Shown one piece after another: positions 23,821-33,474 of a stretch of 64,000 nt of DNA. Location: contig JAJNNQ010000024.1 of NCBI GenBank assembly GCA_027886175.1, positions 1,472,001-1,536,000 of the forward strand, written 5' to 3'. The notes beneath the pieces are model-generated. The model did not search any database and was not told the DNA's origin. It saw nothing but the letters and a program-made list of their open reading frames with translations. Within the stretch, counting starts at the first letter, position 1; every line of letters begins with the position of its first letter. A program made the translations under genes and the position numbers. This DNA comes from Phylloscopus collybita. Lineage: Eukaryota > Chordata > Aves > Passeriformes > Phylloscopidae.

Positions 23821-23908
23821 TCACATCCCGCTGCCGGCGGGGAGGGGACCACGGAGGGGCTCCCCCGCCACCTCGCTCCTCATCTCAGGGATCCGGGACA
23901 CCCGAAAC
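23821..23908 (-). CDS. RELT: RELT last coding exon, short tail
   Basis: It completes the R of RFRV, reads RFRVSRIPEMRSEVAGEP and reaches a TGA at 23823-23821 after 28 residues. Human RELT continues for about 80 residues past this junction to a conserved C-terminus that I cannot find in any frame to the left. The early stop may be real, or a further splice may be missed. Confidence 0.75.
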
Positions 23909-23984
23909 CTGTTGGGGAGCATCACATCAGCCAGTCCCCCCGCCCTGCAGAGGGGACACACACGGCGGGGCTGTCCCTGTTTAC

Positions 23985-24170
23985 CTGCCGATGGAGAGAA
24001 TGGTCACCTCGCTGGGATGAGCTCCGGGTTTGGGGGCTTTGGTGGCACTGAGCGACGGCGGCACCTCGGGCCACTTCTGGCTGCAGCGGGCACACGGGGC
24101 CGGTCCCTGCACCGTGTGCAGGTGCTGCTGGTGGTGGCAGGCGGGGGGAAACTGAGGCAGGAGGTGCAGC
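23985..24170 (-). CDS. RELT: RELT coding exon 8 (Cys/His-rich cytosolic segment)
   Basis: It encodes CHHQQHLHTVQGPAP, then CARCSQKWPEV and SEVTILSIGR, matching the human HLHTVQG...CSRCSQKKWPEV and EITILSVGR blocks. The closely spaced CHHxxHxH and CARC residues are conserved in RELT. Acceptor CCCCAG, donor GTAAAC. Confidence 0.94.
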
Positions 24171-24252
24171 CTGGGGAGAAGGGAAATGCCATCAGCGTGG
24201 TGGTGGTCCCACCATGGGGGGGGTCCTCAGTGCAGCCTTAGGGGACTCTTAC

Positions 24253-24334
24253 TTATTGAGGGGGGCACAGCTCGGTGGCATCAGCTGTTGCCTCTGATGC
24301 TCCTTCAGCAGCTCCTCCAGCGCTGCTGCGTTTT
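24253..24334 (-). CDS. RELT: RELT coding exon 7
   Basis: It encodes ENAAALEELLKEHQRQQL and continues to APLNK; an amphipathic Leu-rich helix matches human ENAAALEELLKEYHSKQL. Acceptor CACACAG, donor GTAAGA. Confidence 0.94.
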
Positions 24335-24422
24335 CTGTGTGTGGGAGGACACCAAGGAGTTGGGGATCACGGGGCTCTGGCCCAGGTCACCTCCTCCTCC
24401 CCCTTCCCAGGGACCCCCCGAC

Positions 24423-24503
24423 CTTTCTTCTCGGTGATCAGCCGCACCAGCACCCCGATGGTGTCCTCGTTGGCATCCTCCAGCTGGTAGATGGAGCTGG
24501 GAC
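24423..24503 (-). CDS. RELT: RELT coding exon 6
   Basis: It encodes [20 protein letters not shown] and KK, a cytosolic segment conserved in the RELT/RELL family. Acceptor TTCCAG; donor GTCGGG, which is weak at +3 to +5. Confidence 0.94.
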
Positions 24504-24666
24504 CTGGAAGCAGAAGTTAGGAAGTGAGGGAAAACTCAGTGATACGGCACCCCAAGGCCAAGCAGGATGCCCTGGGACAAGGAGGACAGGAAACTATGGG
24601 AATGGGCTGAGCAAAATCAGAAGGATGTGGGATCACCAAAGGTGTCATGGCACAACCAGGGCTCAC

Positions 24667-24897
24667 CGGTGCCGCTGGGCTGGGGCTCCTTGCTGGCGGT
24701 GCAGTGATAACCCCTCTTCTTCAGCAGGTTGCAGACCAGGATTCCCAACAATCCCATGGCACAGAAGACCGGGACGATGGTCAGGACGGCTGCCTGTGCT
24801 GCTGCTGCCTCCTCCTCCTCACCCAGCAGGGTCACCCGCGTCCCGTTGGTTCCCGGTGCCCTGCCCGGCATTTCGGGGCTGCGGGCTCGCCGCCGGC
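24667..24897 (-). CDS. RELT: RELT coding exon 5 (stalk and transmembrane helix)
   Basis: It begins [10 protein letters not shown], has an N-glycosylation site NGT, an acidic Glu run and the transmembrane helix [19 protein letters not shown], followed by the basic stop-transfer [10 protein letters not shown]. The helix and NLLK(K/R)(R/K)GYHCTA are near-identical to mammalian RELT, which secures the gene call. Confidence 0.96.
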
Positions 24898-25152
24898 CTG
24901 CAGGGAGGCACGGGACCCGCCTCAGAGAGGGGCTTTGTGGGGATTAAATCCCATTTCCCCAGGAGCCCTGCACCAGGCAAAGCAGAAGCCGCTTGTGTCG
25001 TGAGCAGAGGTGTCCTCAGCTGCCACCTCCCAGCAGGACACGGCGCCCCATCCCAAGGGGGACGCACCCTGTGGCGTCCCCGGGCCGGGGGCCGGCACAA
25101 GCTCCTCCATCACCCCCGGCCCTGGGGTGACACCTCCGGCTCCAGCACCCAC

Positions 25153-25238
25153 CTGGGCACCCCGGGGTGCTGCGGGGAGCAGCGGCGCAGGGCAGGCACC
25201 GGCCCCGGGGCTCGCTCTCCCCTCCAGGGCTGTGAAAC
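25153..25238 (-). CDS. RELT: RELT coding exon 4 (membrane-proximal Cys segment)
   Basis: It encodes GFHSPGGESEPRGRCLPC and then AAAPRSTPGCP, equivalent to the human segment containing CQPC...GTHGC. The acceptor is CCGCAG and the donor GTGGGT. Confidence 0.88.
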
Positions 25239-25326
25239 CTGCGGGGTGGGAGGGGAGGGGAGGGTCAGGACACGGCCCCCGAAGCCCGGGCGGGGCTGGG
25301 GCTCAGCGTCCCCCGGCTGGGCTCAC

Positions 25327-25481
25327 CCCGGCAGGCAGGCTCCGCAGCGGCTGTCGCTCGCCGCCGTCCCCGCTGCCAGCAGGACCCTGTTCCCGGCCCG
25401 GCACTGGGTGTGAGCGGCGCAGGACGCGTCCCCCAGCGAGAAGGTGCCGGGGGGACAAGCTCGGCACGTCCCCGCTGGATC
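25327..25481 (-). CDS. RELT: RELT coding exon 3 (TNFR cysteine-rich repeat)
   Basis: It encodes DPAGTCRACPPGTFSLGD, then six more residues to a Cys, and continues to SDSRCGACLPG. Cys spacing follows a TNFR repeat (CxxC-PPGTFS...CxxH/C). Acceptor CCGCAG, donor GTGAGC, phase 2. Confidence 0.93.
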
Positions 25482-25570
25482 CTGCGGTGCGGGAAAGGGG
25501 GATGAGCCACGGGCGGGTCCCGCACCTTCCCTCCCTCCGGCTGGAGGGGCCGCGGGCGGGCGCGCCTTAC

Positions 25571-25660
25571 CCCGGCGGGCTCCTCTCCGGGCGGGCATCC
25601 CGCTGTCCCCTGCTCCGGGGCACTGCAGCTCCCGGCCCCCTGCCCGGCTCTGCTCAGCAC
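25571..25660 (-). CDS. RELT: RELT coding exon 2 (start of ectodomain)
   Basis: This 30-codon exon ends in CPPGEEPAG, matching the conserved start of the RELT ectodomain, with donor GTAAGG. The acceptor CTCCCGCAG at 25661 was chosen because it is phase 0. An upstream CTGCCAG at about 25719 would add about 20 residues in the same frame and cannot be excluded. Confidence 0.8.
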
Positions 25661-25916
25661 CTGCGGGAGGATCAGAGCGCTCAGGGCCGGCTGCGGCGGC
25701 TCCCCCGCGGTGTGGCTCGGCTGGCAGGTGGACACCGTGTCACAGGTGATGCCATCGCTTGCCGCACCGCCAGCGAGCGGGTGGCCTTCTCCGGGGATGA
25801 GAACTCACTGGATGCACCGCGATGGATGCAAACCCATCCCCACGTCCTATAGGGTGATGGGGTGGGGTTTGAGCGTCAGAGAAGCAGAGGCATGGGACAG
25901 ACGAGGCCATACTCAC

Positions 25917-25961
25917 CCCCAGGACGGTGACAAGCCACCAATGCATCCCGTTCCTCTTCAT
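25917..25961 (-). CDS. RELT: RELT coding exon 1 (start and signal segment)
   Basis: ATG at 25961 opens MKRNGMHWWLVTVLG and ends at a GTGAGT donor in phase 0. With the start of exon 2 (VLSRAGQGAGS) it gives a basic N-region and a short hydrophobic core typical of a signal peptide. The join to exon 2 is the least certain in this gene. Confidence 0.75.
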
Positions 25962-27899
25962 CACCCGGAGAGACCTGCCCGAGGGGGAGCACCAGGATCA
26001 TCATCCAGGGAAAATCCCACTGGAAAAGTTATGTGGGGGCCCTTTTTCTCCCCTCTGGGATGCTCCAAGGCATCTGCCTAAATATCCCTATGGCAGCAGT
26101 CCTGAAGCATCCCCCAGAAAGTTTCTTTTAGAGGATTTATGGAATGCCCAGCATCACCCCTTCCCTTGGAGATCCCAGCTCCGTCCCAAACTGGAGAGGG
26201 ACCAACCTCAGCAGTGGAGTCACACCATTCATGCGAGGAGCAGATGATGCTAAACAAAGTTAAAGAAAGGTTTTTCCTGCCTCAGAGGAAATCCTTTTGC
26301 ATCTGTCACAAGGAAATGAAGTCACTAAAAAAGGTTAAAGAATATTTAAATAAAAACTCGAACAAAACAGGAGGTGTTTCCCAGAGTCTCGGCCCCCCTC
26401 TTTGGGCTCAGCAATTGGTCGTTAAAATTAAAATCCATGCTGACAGCACATGGGAAGGAAGGAAAAAATAAATAATAACCCAAACCCGGAGCCAGCCTCC
26501 ACATGGAAATCCTGCTGCCTGCATGGAAATCCTGCCACCCGCATGGAAATTGCCCCCCGGTCGTCACGGTCCCGTGAGAGCCCCGGCAGAGCTTCATTAC
26601 AGCCTGTGCCTGACGAGTTTCTCCTAATTAGTGGCCAGCACCACCCCGAGCTGCAGCTAATTACACGTGAGGGGGGGGGTCCTGGGGGTGAGCGGGGCTG
26701 AGCCGGGTGTTTATAGGACCTGGGATGGGACAGGACGGCAGAAGCCAAAAGGAGCATCCTCCCTACTCCAGTTCCCTCCAGTAGCTCCCAGTACAGGAGC
26801 ACTCCTTCAGGGCGCTGGCATGGAGCCAGCTTCAGAATCCTCCTGGGATTTGGGATGTGCCCCTCGAGCACGAAGGGATGGTGATACCTGGACAAGCTCT
26901 GCACCCTATAATCCAAAAAAACCCTCGAGTTTAAAGCTCCTGTGAGGGTTTAAACTCTGGGGCTGTGCAATTCCAGCACTTCAGGGACACACTGAGATGT
27001 CTGGGGACCGGCTCTGCTGGGGGAGCAATGGCCTCAGGAGGGGACAGGAAGGTCCCGCTGTGCCTGAGGGACCACGAGCACCGCAGAGTGCTCACCAGAG
27101 CATTCCAGATCATGGTAACTGGATCTAAACACCACCAGGAGCAGGGGTAAAGCTGATTTGAGGCCAGGCTTAATCCAAGGATTAAGGACATCCCTCAGAT
27201 GAACAAAACGCTGCCATAGGGATGTGGGAGGTGCAGGGACCAGAGGGTGCCAGCTCCTGGTTGGCACTGGAGCTTTGCCCAGGACTCAGCACCCGCTTTT
27301 AGGGGCAGCTTGGGGCCATCCCAAGCGGGGATGGGGCACAAATCCTCAGCTGGAGATGCTGGGAAGCCCAGCTGCCCTGACACATTCTTAAAACCGACAG
27401 AATTTGCCCCTCCCAAGAACCAGAGGAAGCAAAAAAAAAAAAAAAAATAACCCCACCAATGCCAGACCTGGCTGCTTTTGGGGACACTCCAAGCTCCACC
27501 AGCCCCGTGCCCCCCCTGACTGGTACATCAATGCCAACACACCAGACGAGGCGACTCGGTTTCGGAAACCTCCCCTAATCCCTCGGGGTCACATGAGCCC
27601 TTTACTCCCAGCCCCGTTTAGCACAATCCGTAACCTAAAACTGCCCGCTGGGATTCCAGCGAGGGCTTCTCCTCCCTGTGGGGGAGCAGGGTTTCAGCCC
27701 ATGGCTGCCGCAGACAAACAGAGGGAAAAAGGAGCAACTGTTCGGAAAAAAACTTTGGGGGAACAGCTGCTGGAGACAGCCTTGGACAAGGAGGGGATTG
27801 TCCGGCAGATGGAGCGAAACTCGGCATTACCGCACCCCCGGGCCCCGTCGGAGCTGTGGGAAGGACCGAGCCGCCCCAGAATTCCAGCGTTAAAGTCAA
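25962..27899 (-). other. RELT intron 1 / upstream sequence
   Basis: About 2 kb with no recognisable exon. An A-tract at 27430-27447 and a triplicate of CATGGAAATCCTGC-like words at 26502-26550 are the only structure seen. Confidence 0.5.
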
Positions 27900-28720
27900 A
27901 TGATCCCGGGTGAAGCGCTGGGATGGCGCCCAGCCCCGGCAGCCGTGCCGGGGTGCAGCCCCGCGCCGCAGCATCCGCAGCATCTCCGGCCCTTTGGCCC
28001 GGAGCCCTGGGATTTTCCAGCGCCGGGACGAAAAAAAAAAAAAAAAAAAAAAAAGCGAGAGACCCGACACGGCTCCTACCTCTTTTCCCAGGCAGCTGCT
28101 GCTGAGTATTCCTTAACCTACTTTTTCTCCTCTCCACCCTTTATTTTAACCTACTTTGGCGCTGCAGCAGCCGCAGCCTCCCGGACCTGCCGGGCTCTCC
28201 CCAGCGCACCCCACTCCAGGCGGAGCTCCCCCAGAGCCCTGCTTTAGGGATAAGGCCGGGACAAAAACACCTCCCGCCTTCTTTCGCGCAAAGCAGGGGT
28301 CGAGCATCCCAAAAAGCACCAGATCCTCCCCTTCTTGCACAACCCAAAGCTGCAGAAACCCCGACCCCAGACCCCTCCACGGGGGAATAACCCTGGGAAG
28401 GGGAATAACCCGAGCCCCCGCAGGCAGAGGGGGTGTCCCTGTGCCGGGAATGTCCCCTACCTGTCCCCACCGCGGAGCCCCCGGGCTCCCCCCGGGGCCG
28501 CCCCGTCGGCCGCGCCTCCTCCTTATGAATGAACCCGCGGGAGCGCGGCGGCACAAGCCCCGCCCTGTTCCGTGACGTCACAGACACAGACCACGCCCCC
28601 GTTGTTTGGCCACGCCCCCGAGCTCCCCACGGCAGCGCCACCTCCCGGCCGCGGCGGGGACTGCGGGAATTGCGGGCGGGATTTGGGATGGGCTTTATCC
28701 CACCGCCGGGCGGGCTGGGG
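27900..28720. promoter_or_regulatory. CpG island, probable RELT promoter
   Basis: Dense CpG sequence contains a perfect palindromic cAMP-response element TGACGTCA (28573-28580) and two CCACGCCCCC boxes of the SP/KLF type (28591-28600 and 28610-28619). It lies 2.6 kb upstream of the RELT start codon. Confidence 0.5.
28461..28560 (-). other. Probable non-coding first exon of RELT
   Basis: Minus-strand CpG-rich sequence ends with GGGGACAG followed by a GTAGGG donor at 28460. Mammalian RELT has a non-coding first exon upstream of the signal exon. The 5' boundary is a guess. Confidence 0.35.
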
Positions 28721-29246
28721 AAGAACGGGAACAACCCGAACGGGGTGGGATTTACCTGCCCAGCACGGATTTTTTTAAAAAATAAGAGTTTTGGGGTTTT
28801 TTTTTCTCCCGCGTGTGGGCTCGCAGAGGGCACCCATGAGTGTTGAGCCCTGCTTCCTACCTGTCCTACAGCACACCGTGCCTTGTCCCTAGAGGACAAC
28901 CGGTTGCTGTCAGGCCTGGTGTTCCCTCTGTTCCCCGTGGTTTTCCCCAGGACGACCTGGTCCGCGGTTTGTCCACCCAGGGAGTGTCACAGCCCCAGGC
29001 TCTGTGGCACAAGGGCTGGATATCCTGATAGTCCCCTCAGGGCTATCCAGGACAGAATAACTGCACCTCTTAGTGGAAACGGTTCCTTCCTCTCCACCGG
29101 AGTCTTCACCACCAGTGGCACCAGTGGGTGACATTCCCAGTGACACCAGTGAGTGGTGGGAGCTGTGCCCGTCCTCACCCTGTCCCCACCACCCCATCCC
29201 GAGGTGAAGGATGAGACCACTCTGGGATGATTCTGGCACGGGTGAC
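28721..29246. other. Intergenic, RELT to ARHGEF17
   Basis: About 0.5 kb between the RELT CpG island and the inferred end of the ARHGEF17 transcript. I see no gene in it. Confidence 0.5.
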
Positions 29247-29247
29247 C

Positions 29248-29253
29248 TTTAAT
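29248..29253 (-). terminator. Candidate polyadenylation signal (ATTAAA) for ARHGEF17
   Basis: A minus-strand ATTAAA lies 1.28 kb after the stop; a G/T-bearing stretch (GAGTGGTCTC) follows within 40 bases. ATTAAA is the commonest variant hexamer. Confidence 0.4.
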
Positions 29254-29939
29254 AACAAAGAGCCCCCAAGTGACCGAAATCCCTCCCCCGCCCCCTTTCC
29301 CAAAATATCCTCATCATCCCAATTATAGCACACACCCACTCGCCCCGCTGACGGACAGACGGATGGCTCCATGTGGGATGGCAGCATTCCTGTCACTCAC
29401 CCAGCTGTGTGGGATTGGGGACACCCTGATTCATCCCTGCCACCACGGTTGTCACGTCTCCCATGGGGACAACAGAGTGTCCCAATCTGGGAGCACTGAT
29501 CTCGCCTGGATCCTGGGGTGAAAGCAGGAAAATGGCAAGAAGAAGGACAAATGGGGGAGGGTTGGTCCAGCACAGTCTCATTTTTAGGGCCCCCCACACT
29601 GTCACCCCATTTTAAGGGTGGGGGGACAGCCCTGGCGGCTGGCAGGGAACGCGAGGATGACTCTTCTGGTCCAGAGATGCTTCAAATGGCAGCAGCACCT
29701 TCATCCCACGTCCCAGGCTGCGAAATCCCTCTGGGAATCACAGAGAAGGAGGTGGGGGCGGACACCCAAATTTCCTTCCCTCCTCCCCTGCATCAGCTCC
29801 CCTCCTCCCCCGGCGCGGTCCAGCTCCACCCGCGGGGATGAACCCGGGAAGTTTTAACCCCTCAGCTCCGGAGCGGAGGGACTGGCAGTGCGGTGACGAT
29901 GCCCCTGAGCCCCGCCAACCCCCAAATAAATAAGGATGT

Positions 29940-29970
29940 TTATATATATATAATATATATATATATATTT
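29940..29970. repeat. TA-rich simple repeat
   Basis: Two runs of alternating TA are joined at a TAATA break. The run is nearly self-complementary, so the transcript could fold into a long A-U hairpin within the ARHGEF17 3'UTR. Confidence 0.85.
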
Positions 29971-30536
29971 AAAACAAACGAACAAACGAACAGAGCTATC
30001 TGGGTGCTGGCGATGGAGCGAGCGGGTTAGCGGGAGGCCCGGGCCGGGGGGGGACACCGCGGGCAGATTGTCCCTGGGGTGGTCCCGCGGCGTGGCCGGG
30101 GGTCCCGGGGGCCGGGAGGGGTGGGTGACAAGGCCGCGCCCCCCCCGCCCCGTCAAGCAGGCACACACAAAACCGGAGAGCAAGGCAGGTTCCTGGCAGT
30201 CGGGCATCCTCCGGCCGGTCCCCAGGGATGCTCGCAAACGTCCTCCTCCTCCTCCTCCTCCTCCGCAGCGCCTTCCCAAGCAAACCCCCGCCCCCTCCCC
30301 ATCTTCTGGAGGCCCCCGAAGCGCTGTGTGTCCCCCCACCCCGAGTCCAGTGCGGCGGCCGGGGGGACGGCGGGGGGACCGGGGCTCATCCCCCCCAAAC
30401 CCCGAGCACACAGAGAGCAGCCGGGTCGGAGATGAGAGGTGCTGGGGCGGGGGGCGGTGAGCAGGGGGCCGGGACCTCCCTTCTGCACACAGGGGGGCCA
30501 GCACCCCCCGTTCCTGGCCGGGGGGGCCGTGGCTGG

Positions 30537-30727
30537 TCACGCTCTCCAGAGGAGGAGGTGGTTGGTGCTGTCGTCCCTGCCCACGGTCTCGCTGCTGCTG
30601 GTCAGCCGGAAATCCTCGTAGCCATCCCCGCCGCTGATCACCAACATCTTGGGCTTGGACAGGGCCAGGGCGGGGCCACGCGGGCGGGACGGGTCCCGTT
30701 TCTCGGCCTCGCTCGGCTTCTCGGCCC
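30537..30727 (-). CDS. ARHGEF17: ARHGEF17 exon 21 (C-terminus and stop)
   Basis: It encodes a variable linker, then KPKMLVISGGDGYEDFRL, SSSETVGRDDSTNHLLLWRA and a TGA at 30539-30537. Human ends in LLLWRV, so the terminus is confidently placed. Acceptor TGCCAG. Confidence 0.96.
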
Positions 30728-31251
30728 CTGGCAAGCGCAGAACGCCAAATGCTGTCACCTGTGTGCCCACAACGCCCCAGCAGCAGCAGCAGCGCCGCCT
30801 CAGCATCAACCCTCCACCACTTCCCCAAACACCGCATCCCGGCCCCAAAACACCTCCTCACATCCCAATAGCCCCTCCCACCCCAAACTGGCGCCTGGAA
30901 CCCGTATCAGCTCCTCCCTTCAAAACTGCTAGCCCACATCCCATCCCCTCCTCCTCCCCATCCCACCCCTGCCTCAGAGCTGGGCTGGGTGACACCGTGA
31001 GAATTTGGGGTGTCCTTGGGAAATCTGGGCTTGCTCATGCTGGTAGAGGGCAGCTCAGCACCCAGCCTCCCCCCGCCCTCGACTGCCACTCCTTCACCCT
31101 GGATTTTAACAAGGCAGGAACGGAATTCCACGGGCACTCCGACATTCCAAGGCTCCTCCTGCTCCCCCCGTGCAGCATTCCCAGCCCCACGAACGCCGTG
31201 CGCTGCTCCTGACACCTGCCCCGAGTGGGACACGCCAGGCAGCCCACCTAC

Positions 31252-31494
31252 CCGTGTCCCTGGGCAGCGGGAAGAGCACATCAAAGCCGTCGGGCAGCTC
31301 GATGGCCGTCAGGAAGCGCACGTGGCCGGTGTGACCCTGGGACAGCCCCACCAGCGTGGGCGCTGCCTTGGCCGACACCGACAGGGTCAGCACCACGCCG
31401 GCGCTGGTCCCGATCCACAGCAGGTCCTTGCAGGCCAGGAGCGCCGTGATCCGCAGGCAGGCGGCCTTGTGCTGCCGGATGATGGCATCCGAGC
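31252..31494 (-). CDS. ARHGEF17: ARHGEF17 exon 20 (propeller)
   Basis: It encodes SDAIIRQHKAACLRITALLA, DLLWIGTSAGVVLTLSVSAK and GHTGHVRFLTAIELPDGFDV. Acceptor CGGCAG, donor GTAGGT. Confidence 0.96.
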
Positions 31495-32125
31495 CTGCCG
31501 AGCACCCCGGCCATCAGTGCCTCGTCCCGCCCCGCAGGAGGCTGGGAACATCCCCCCCTCGGCACAGGGATCCATCCCCAGGGGTGTCTGTGGCACATGG
31601 GACATGGGGAAAGGACCTCACAACCCACCTCCTGGATGGTGGCATCACATTGGGTTGATAGGACAAGGGTCAACGGCTTCCCGCTGTCACAGGGCAGAGT
31701 TAGGTGGGATATTGGGAAGGGACTGTTCCCTGGGAGGGTGGGGAGGCCCTGGCACAGGCTGCCCCTGGATCCAAGGCCAGGCTGAATGGGGCTTGGAGCA
31801 GCCTGGGATAGTGGAAGGTGTCCCTGCCTGTGGCAGGGAGTTGGAATTAAGTGATCTTTAAGGTCCCTTCCAACCAAAACCATTCTGAGATTCCACGATC
31901 CTGCGATTATGGGATTACTGCCCCGCTCCAACACAGGATCATCCAATTCCCCAGGGGCTGCCCTATTTCCCCATGGGATCACCCAGCTGCCTAACAGCAG
32001 TGCAAGGACTCGCCGATTTCTCCTTCCCCAAACTCACGATCCCAGATTTCCCAGCACCGGACGCTCCAGGGCATTTCCCAGGGCCACCGGCACCCGCTTG
32101 GTGACGCGTCCCGGGCGGCACTTAC
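31495..32125 (-). other. ARHGEF17 intron 19
   Basis: A 631-bp intron, about one third of which is a CR1 fragment (listed separately). No other content was seen. Confidence 0.8.
31695..31905 (+). mobile_element. CR1 fragment in ARHGEF17 intron 19
   Basis: GGGATATTGGGAAGGGACTG, GGGCTTGGAGCAGCCTGGGA and AAGGTCCCTTCCAACCAAAA, in sense orientation, antisense to the gene. Confidence 0.93.
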
Positions 32126-32300
32126 CGGCGAGCATCTTGTGCACCGGGGGGGTGATGTCTGCCTCTGCCAGCTGCTCGTAGGTGGTGGCGTGGTACAGCC
32201 GGACCTGGGCGCTGCCCTGCAGCGCCACCCACACGCCGCTGCCCGCGCTCACCATGCAGGTGACGCTGCGCCCGCCGTCCTGCCCCACCTGGAGCGTGTG
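32126..32300 (-). CDS. ARHGEF17: ARHGEF17 exon 19 (propeller)
   Basis: It encodes HTLQVGQDGGRSVTCMVSAG, GVWVALQGSAQVRLYHATTY and ADITPPVHKMLA. Acceptor CCGCAG, donor GTAAGT. Confidence 0.96.
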
Positions 32301-32383
32301 CTGCGGGAGACAGAGCCACGGCGGTGGTGCCACCGGCGCCCGCCACGCCTCCCCCCGCGCCCGCCCGCCCTCGCCCGCGCTAC

Positions 32384-32532
32384 CTCCTGTGCCAGCGTGG
32401 TGGTGTTGAGGACGATGACTCGGTTCTGGCAGCCGCACCACAGCTTCCCCGCCACCGCCACCATCTTGGTGATGGGGCTGCCCGGAGAGCCCAGCGACAG
32501 GGACTTGGAGTTCTGGGGGTCCCAGAAGCGGC
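32384..32532 (-). CDS. ARHGEF17: ARHGEF17 exon 18 (propeller)
   Basis: It encodes RFWDPQNSKSLSLGSPGSPI, then TKMVAVAGKLWCGCQNRVIV and LNTTTLAQE. Acceptor CTCAG, donor GTAGCG. Confidence 0.95.
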
Positions 32533-32883
32533 CTGAGAGGGTGGGGAGAGTGGGGCGGGTAGTTAAAGTGTTCCCAAACAAAAGGCTAGCTCCATACGGA
32601 AGATGGGGGGTGGTGGCTGAAGACAACTTTCTCCAGGTCACCGCTCAGAGGGGACATTGAACTGATGCCACCGTGGGGTTCCAGCGGCAGGCAGGGATCG
32701 GGAGAAGGATGCCCACCTCCACCTGCCTCTGAGTGTGGCGTCTCCAGCACCCCTCCAGGGATGTCCCTTTCTGTGGAAGTAGGGAAGCCACCCTGAGCAT
32801 CCCTCCCCAGGGGCTGCCCAAGCCACCCCCCCGACAGCCACCGCTTCGGGGCTGCATTTTTGATGTCCCAAATCCAACCTCAC

Positions 32884-32951
32884 CTGCTTCCCGCTGGTAC
32901 ACGACAAGCTCCCCGTTGGCCAGTGACACAAAAACCTGGTTATCCAGGTAC
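32884..32951 (-). CDS. ARHGEF17: ARHGEF17 exon 17 (propeller)
   Basis: It encodes YLDNQVFVSLANGELVVYQR and EA. Acceptor CCACAG, donor GTGAGG. Confidence 0.96.
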
Positions 32952-33060
32952 CTGTGGGGACAAACCACCTTTGGCATCCAGCTGCAGAACCCTGCTCAGC
33001 CTCCCCAAAACCCCCTGCTCTGGCCCCCCCCAGAGCTGAAAATCCCCCTTCCCAACATAC

Positions 33061-33147
33061 AGGATGCACATGACGGCGGCAGCGTGCTGCATCTTCATGC
33101 TGTTCTTCCTGTTCCGGATGTTGTCCGACGACTGGTACACGTGGATG
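33061..33147 (-). CDS. ARHGEF17: ARHGEF17 exon 16 (propeller)
   Basis: It encodes IHVYQSSDNIRNRKNSMKMQ and HAAAVMCIL. Acceptor CTGCAG, donor GTATGT. Confidence 0.95.
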
Positions 33148-33227
33148 CTGCAGGAGGAGAGCAAAGCTTGAGGCTCCCCCAGGACCGGCGTCCTTCCCGT
33201 GTAGGAATTCCCACCCCAGGGACCTAC

Positions 33228-33474
33228 CAGCCATCCTCGGTGCCCAGCCACATGGAGCTCTGGTGGGCTTCGGGGTCGAGGCTGAGGAGGTCCTCCAGGC
33301 TGCCGCGGGTGAAGGAGCCGCGGCTGGAGCGGCGCAGGGCGCGCCCGTCCGTGGGACTCTCGCCGTGCCGGTTCTGCCCGTAGGTGCCGGTGATGGGCAT
33401 GAAACCAGGCTCCTGCTCTTCCTCTGAGCTCGTCGTCTCCACTGTTGTCTCCTTGCAGCTCGGGATCTCTTCAT
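33228..33474 (-). CDS. ARHGEF17: ARHGEF17 exon 15
   Basis: It encodes NEEIPSCKETTVETTSSEEE, QEPGFMPITGTYGQN, DGRALRRSSRGSFTRGSLED and SSMWLGTEDG. The RRSSRGSFTRGS cluster is a likely basophilic-kinase region. Acceptor CCACAG, donor GTAGGT. Confidence 0.95.

Larger units (their letters stand above)
23821..28560 (-). other. RELT: RELT gene (orphan TNF receptor), coding 23821-25961
   Basis: RELT (TNFRSF19L) is a single-pass type I membrane receptor of the TNF-receptor superfamily without a death domain, linked to NF-kB and stress-kinase signalling; human mutations cause enamel defects. Nine coding exons join in frame: 25961-25917, 25660-25571, 25481-25327, 25238-25153, 24897-24667, 24503-24423, 24334-24253, 24170-23985 and 23908-23821, giving 347 residues (human about 430). 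Order along the protein: signal segment (1-20), one and a half cysteine-rich repeats (about 38-125), an NGT glycosylation site (143-145), a transmembrane helix (about 161-183), a cytosolic segment with [18 protein letters not shown], a Cys/His stretch, and RFRV (319-322). A non-coding first exon near 28.5 kb is inferred. The tail is shorter than in mammals. Confidence 0.93.
29240..30536 (-). other. ARHGEF17: ARHGEF17 3'UTR (inferred)
   Basis: This is the sequence after the stop codon up to an ATTAAA on the minus strand at 29253-29248. It holds a TCC/GGA microsatellite (30239-30264) and a long TA-rich run (29940-29970). No canonical AATAAA was seen before the ATTAAA. Confidence 0.45.

Noticed and set aside
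25571..25735. Longer RELT exon 2 starting at an upstream AG (adding PSHTAGEPPQPALSALILPQ)
   Set aside because: In frame and possible, but the downstream acceptor has a better pyrimidine tract and gives a more normal signal peptide; kept only as an alternative.
24337..25852. Plus-strand frames of 358 and 280 residues
   Set aside because: They lie antisense to RELT exons and introns in CpG-rich DNA; low-complexity Gly/Pro/Arg composition and no splice logic.
27694..28137. Minus-strand frames upstream of RELT with poly-Phe
   Set aside because: They are produced by the A-tract at 28030-28053 and CpG-rich sequence; no homology recognised.
31010..31861. 283-residue plus-strand frame
   Set aside because: It is antisense to ARHGEF17 exon 20 and a CR1 copy.
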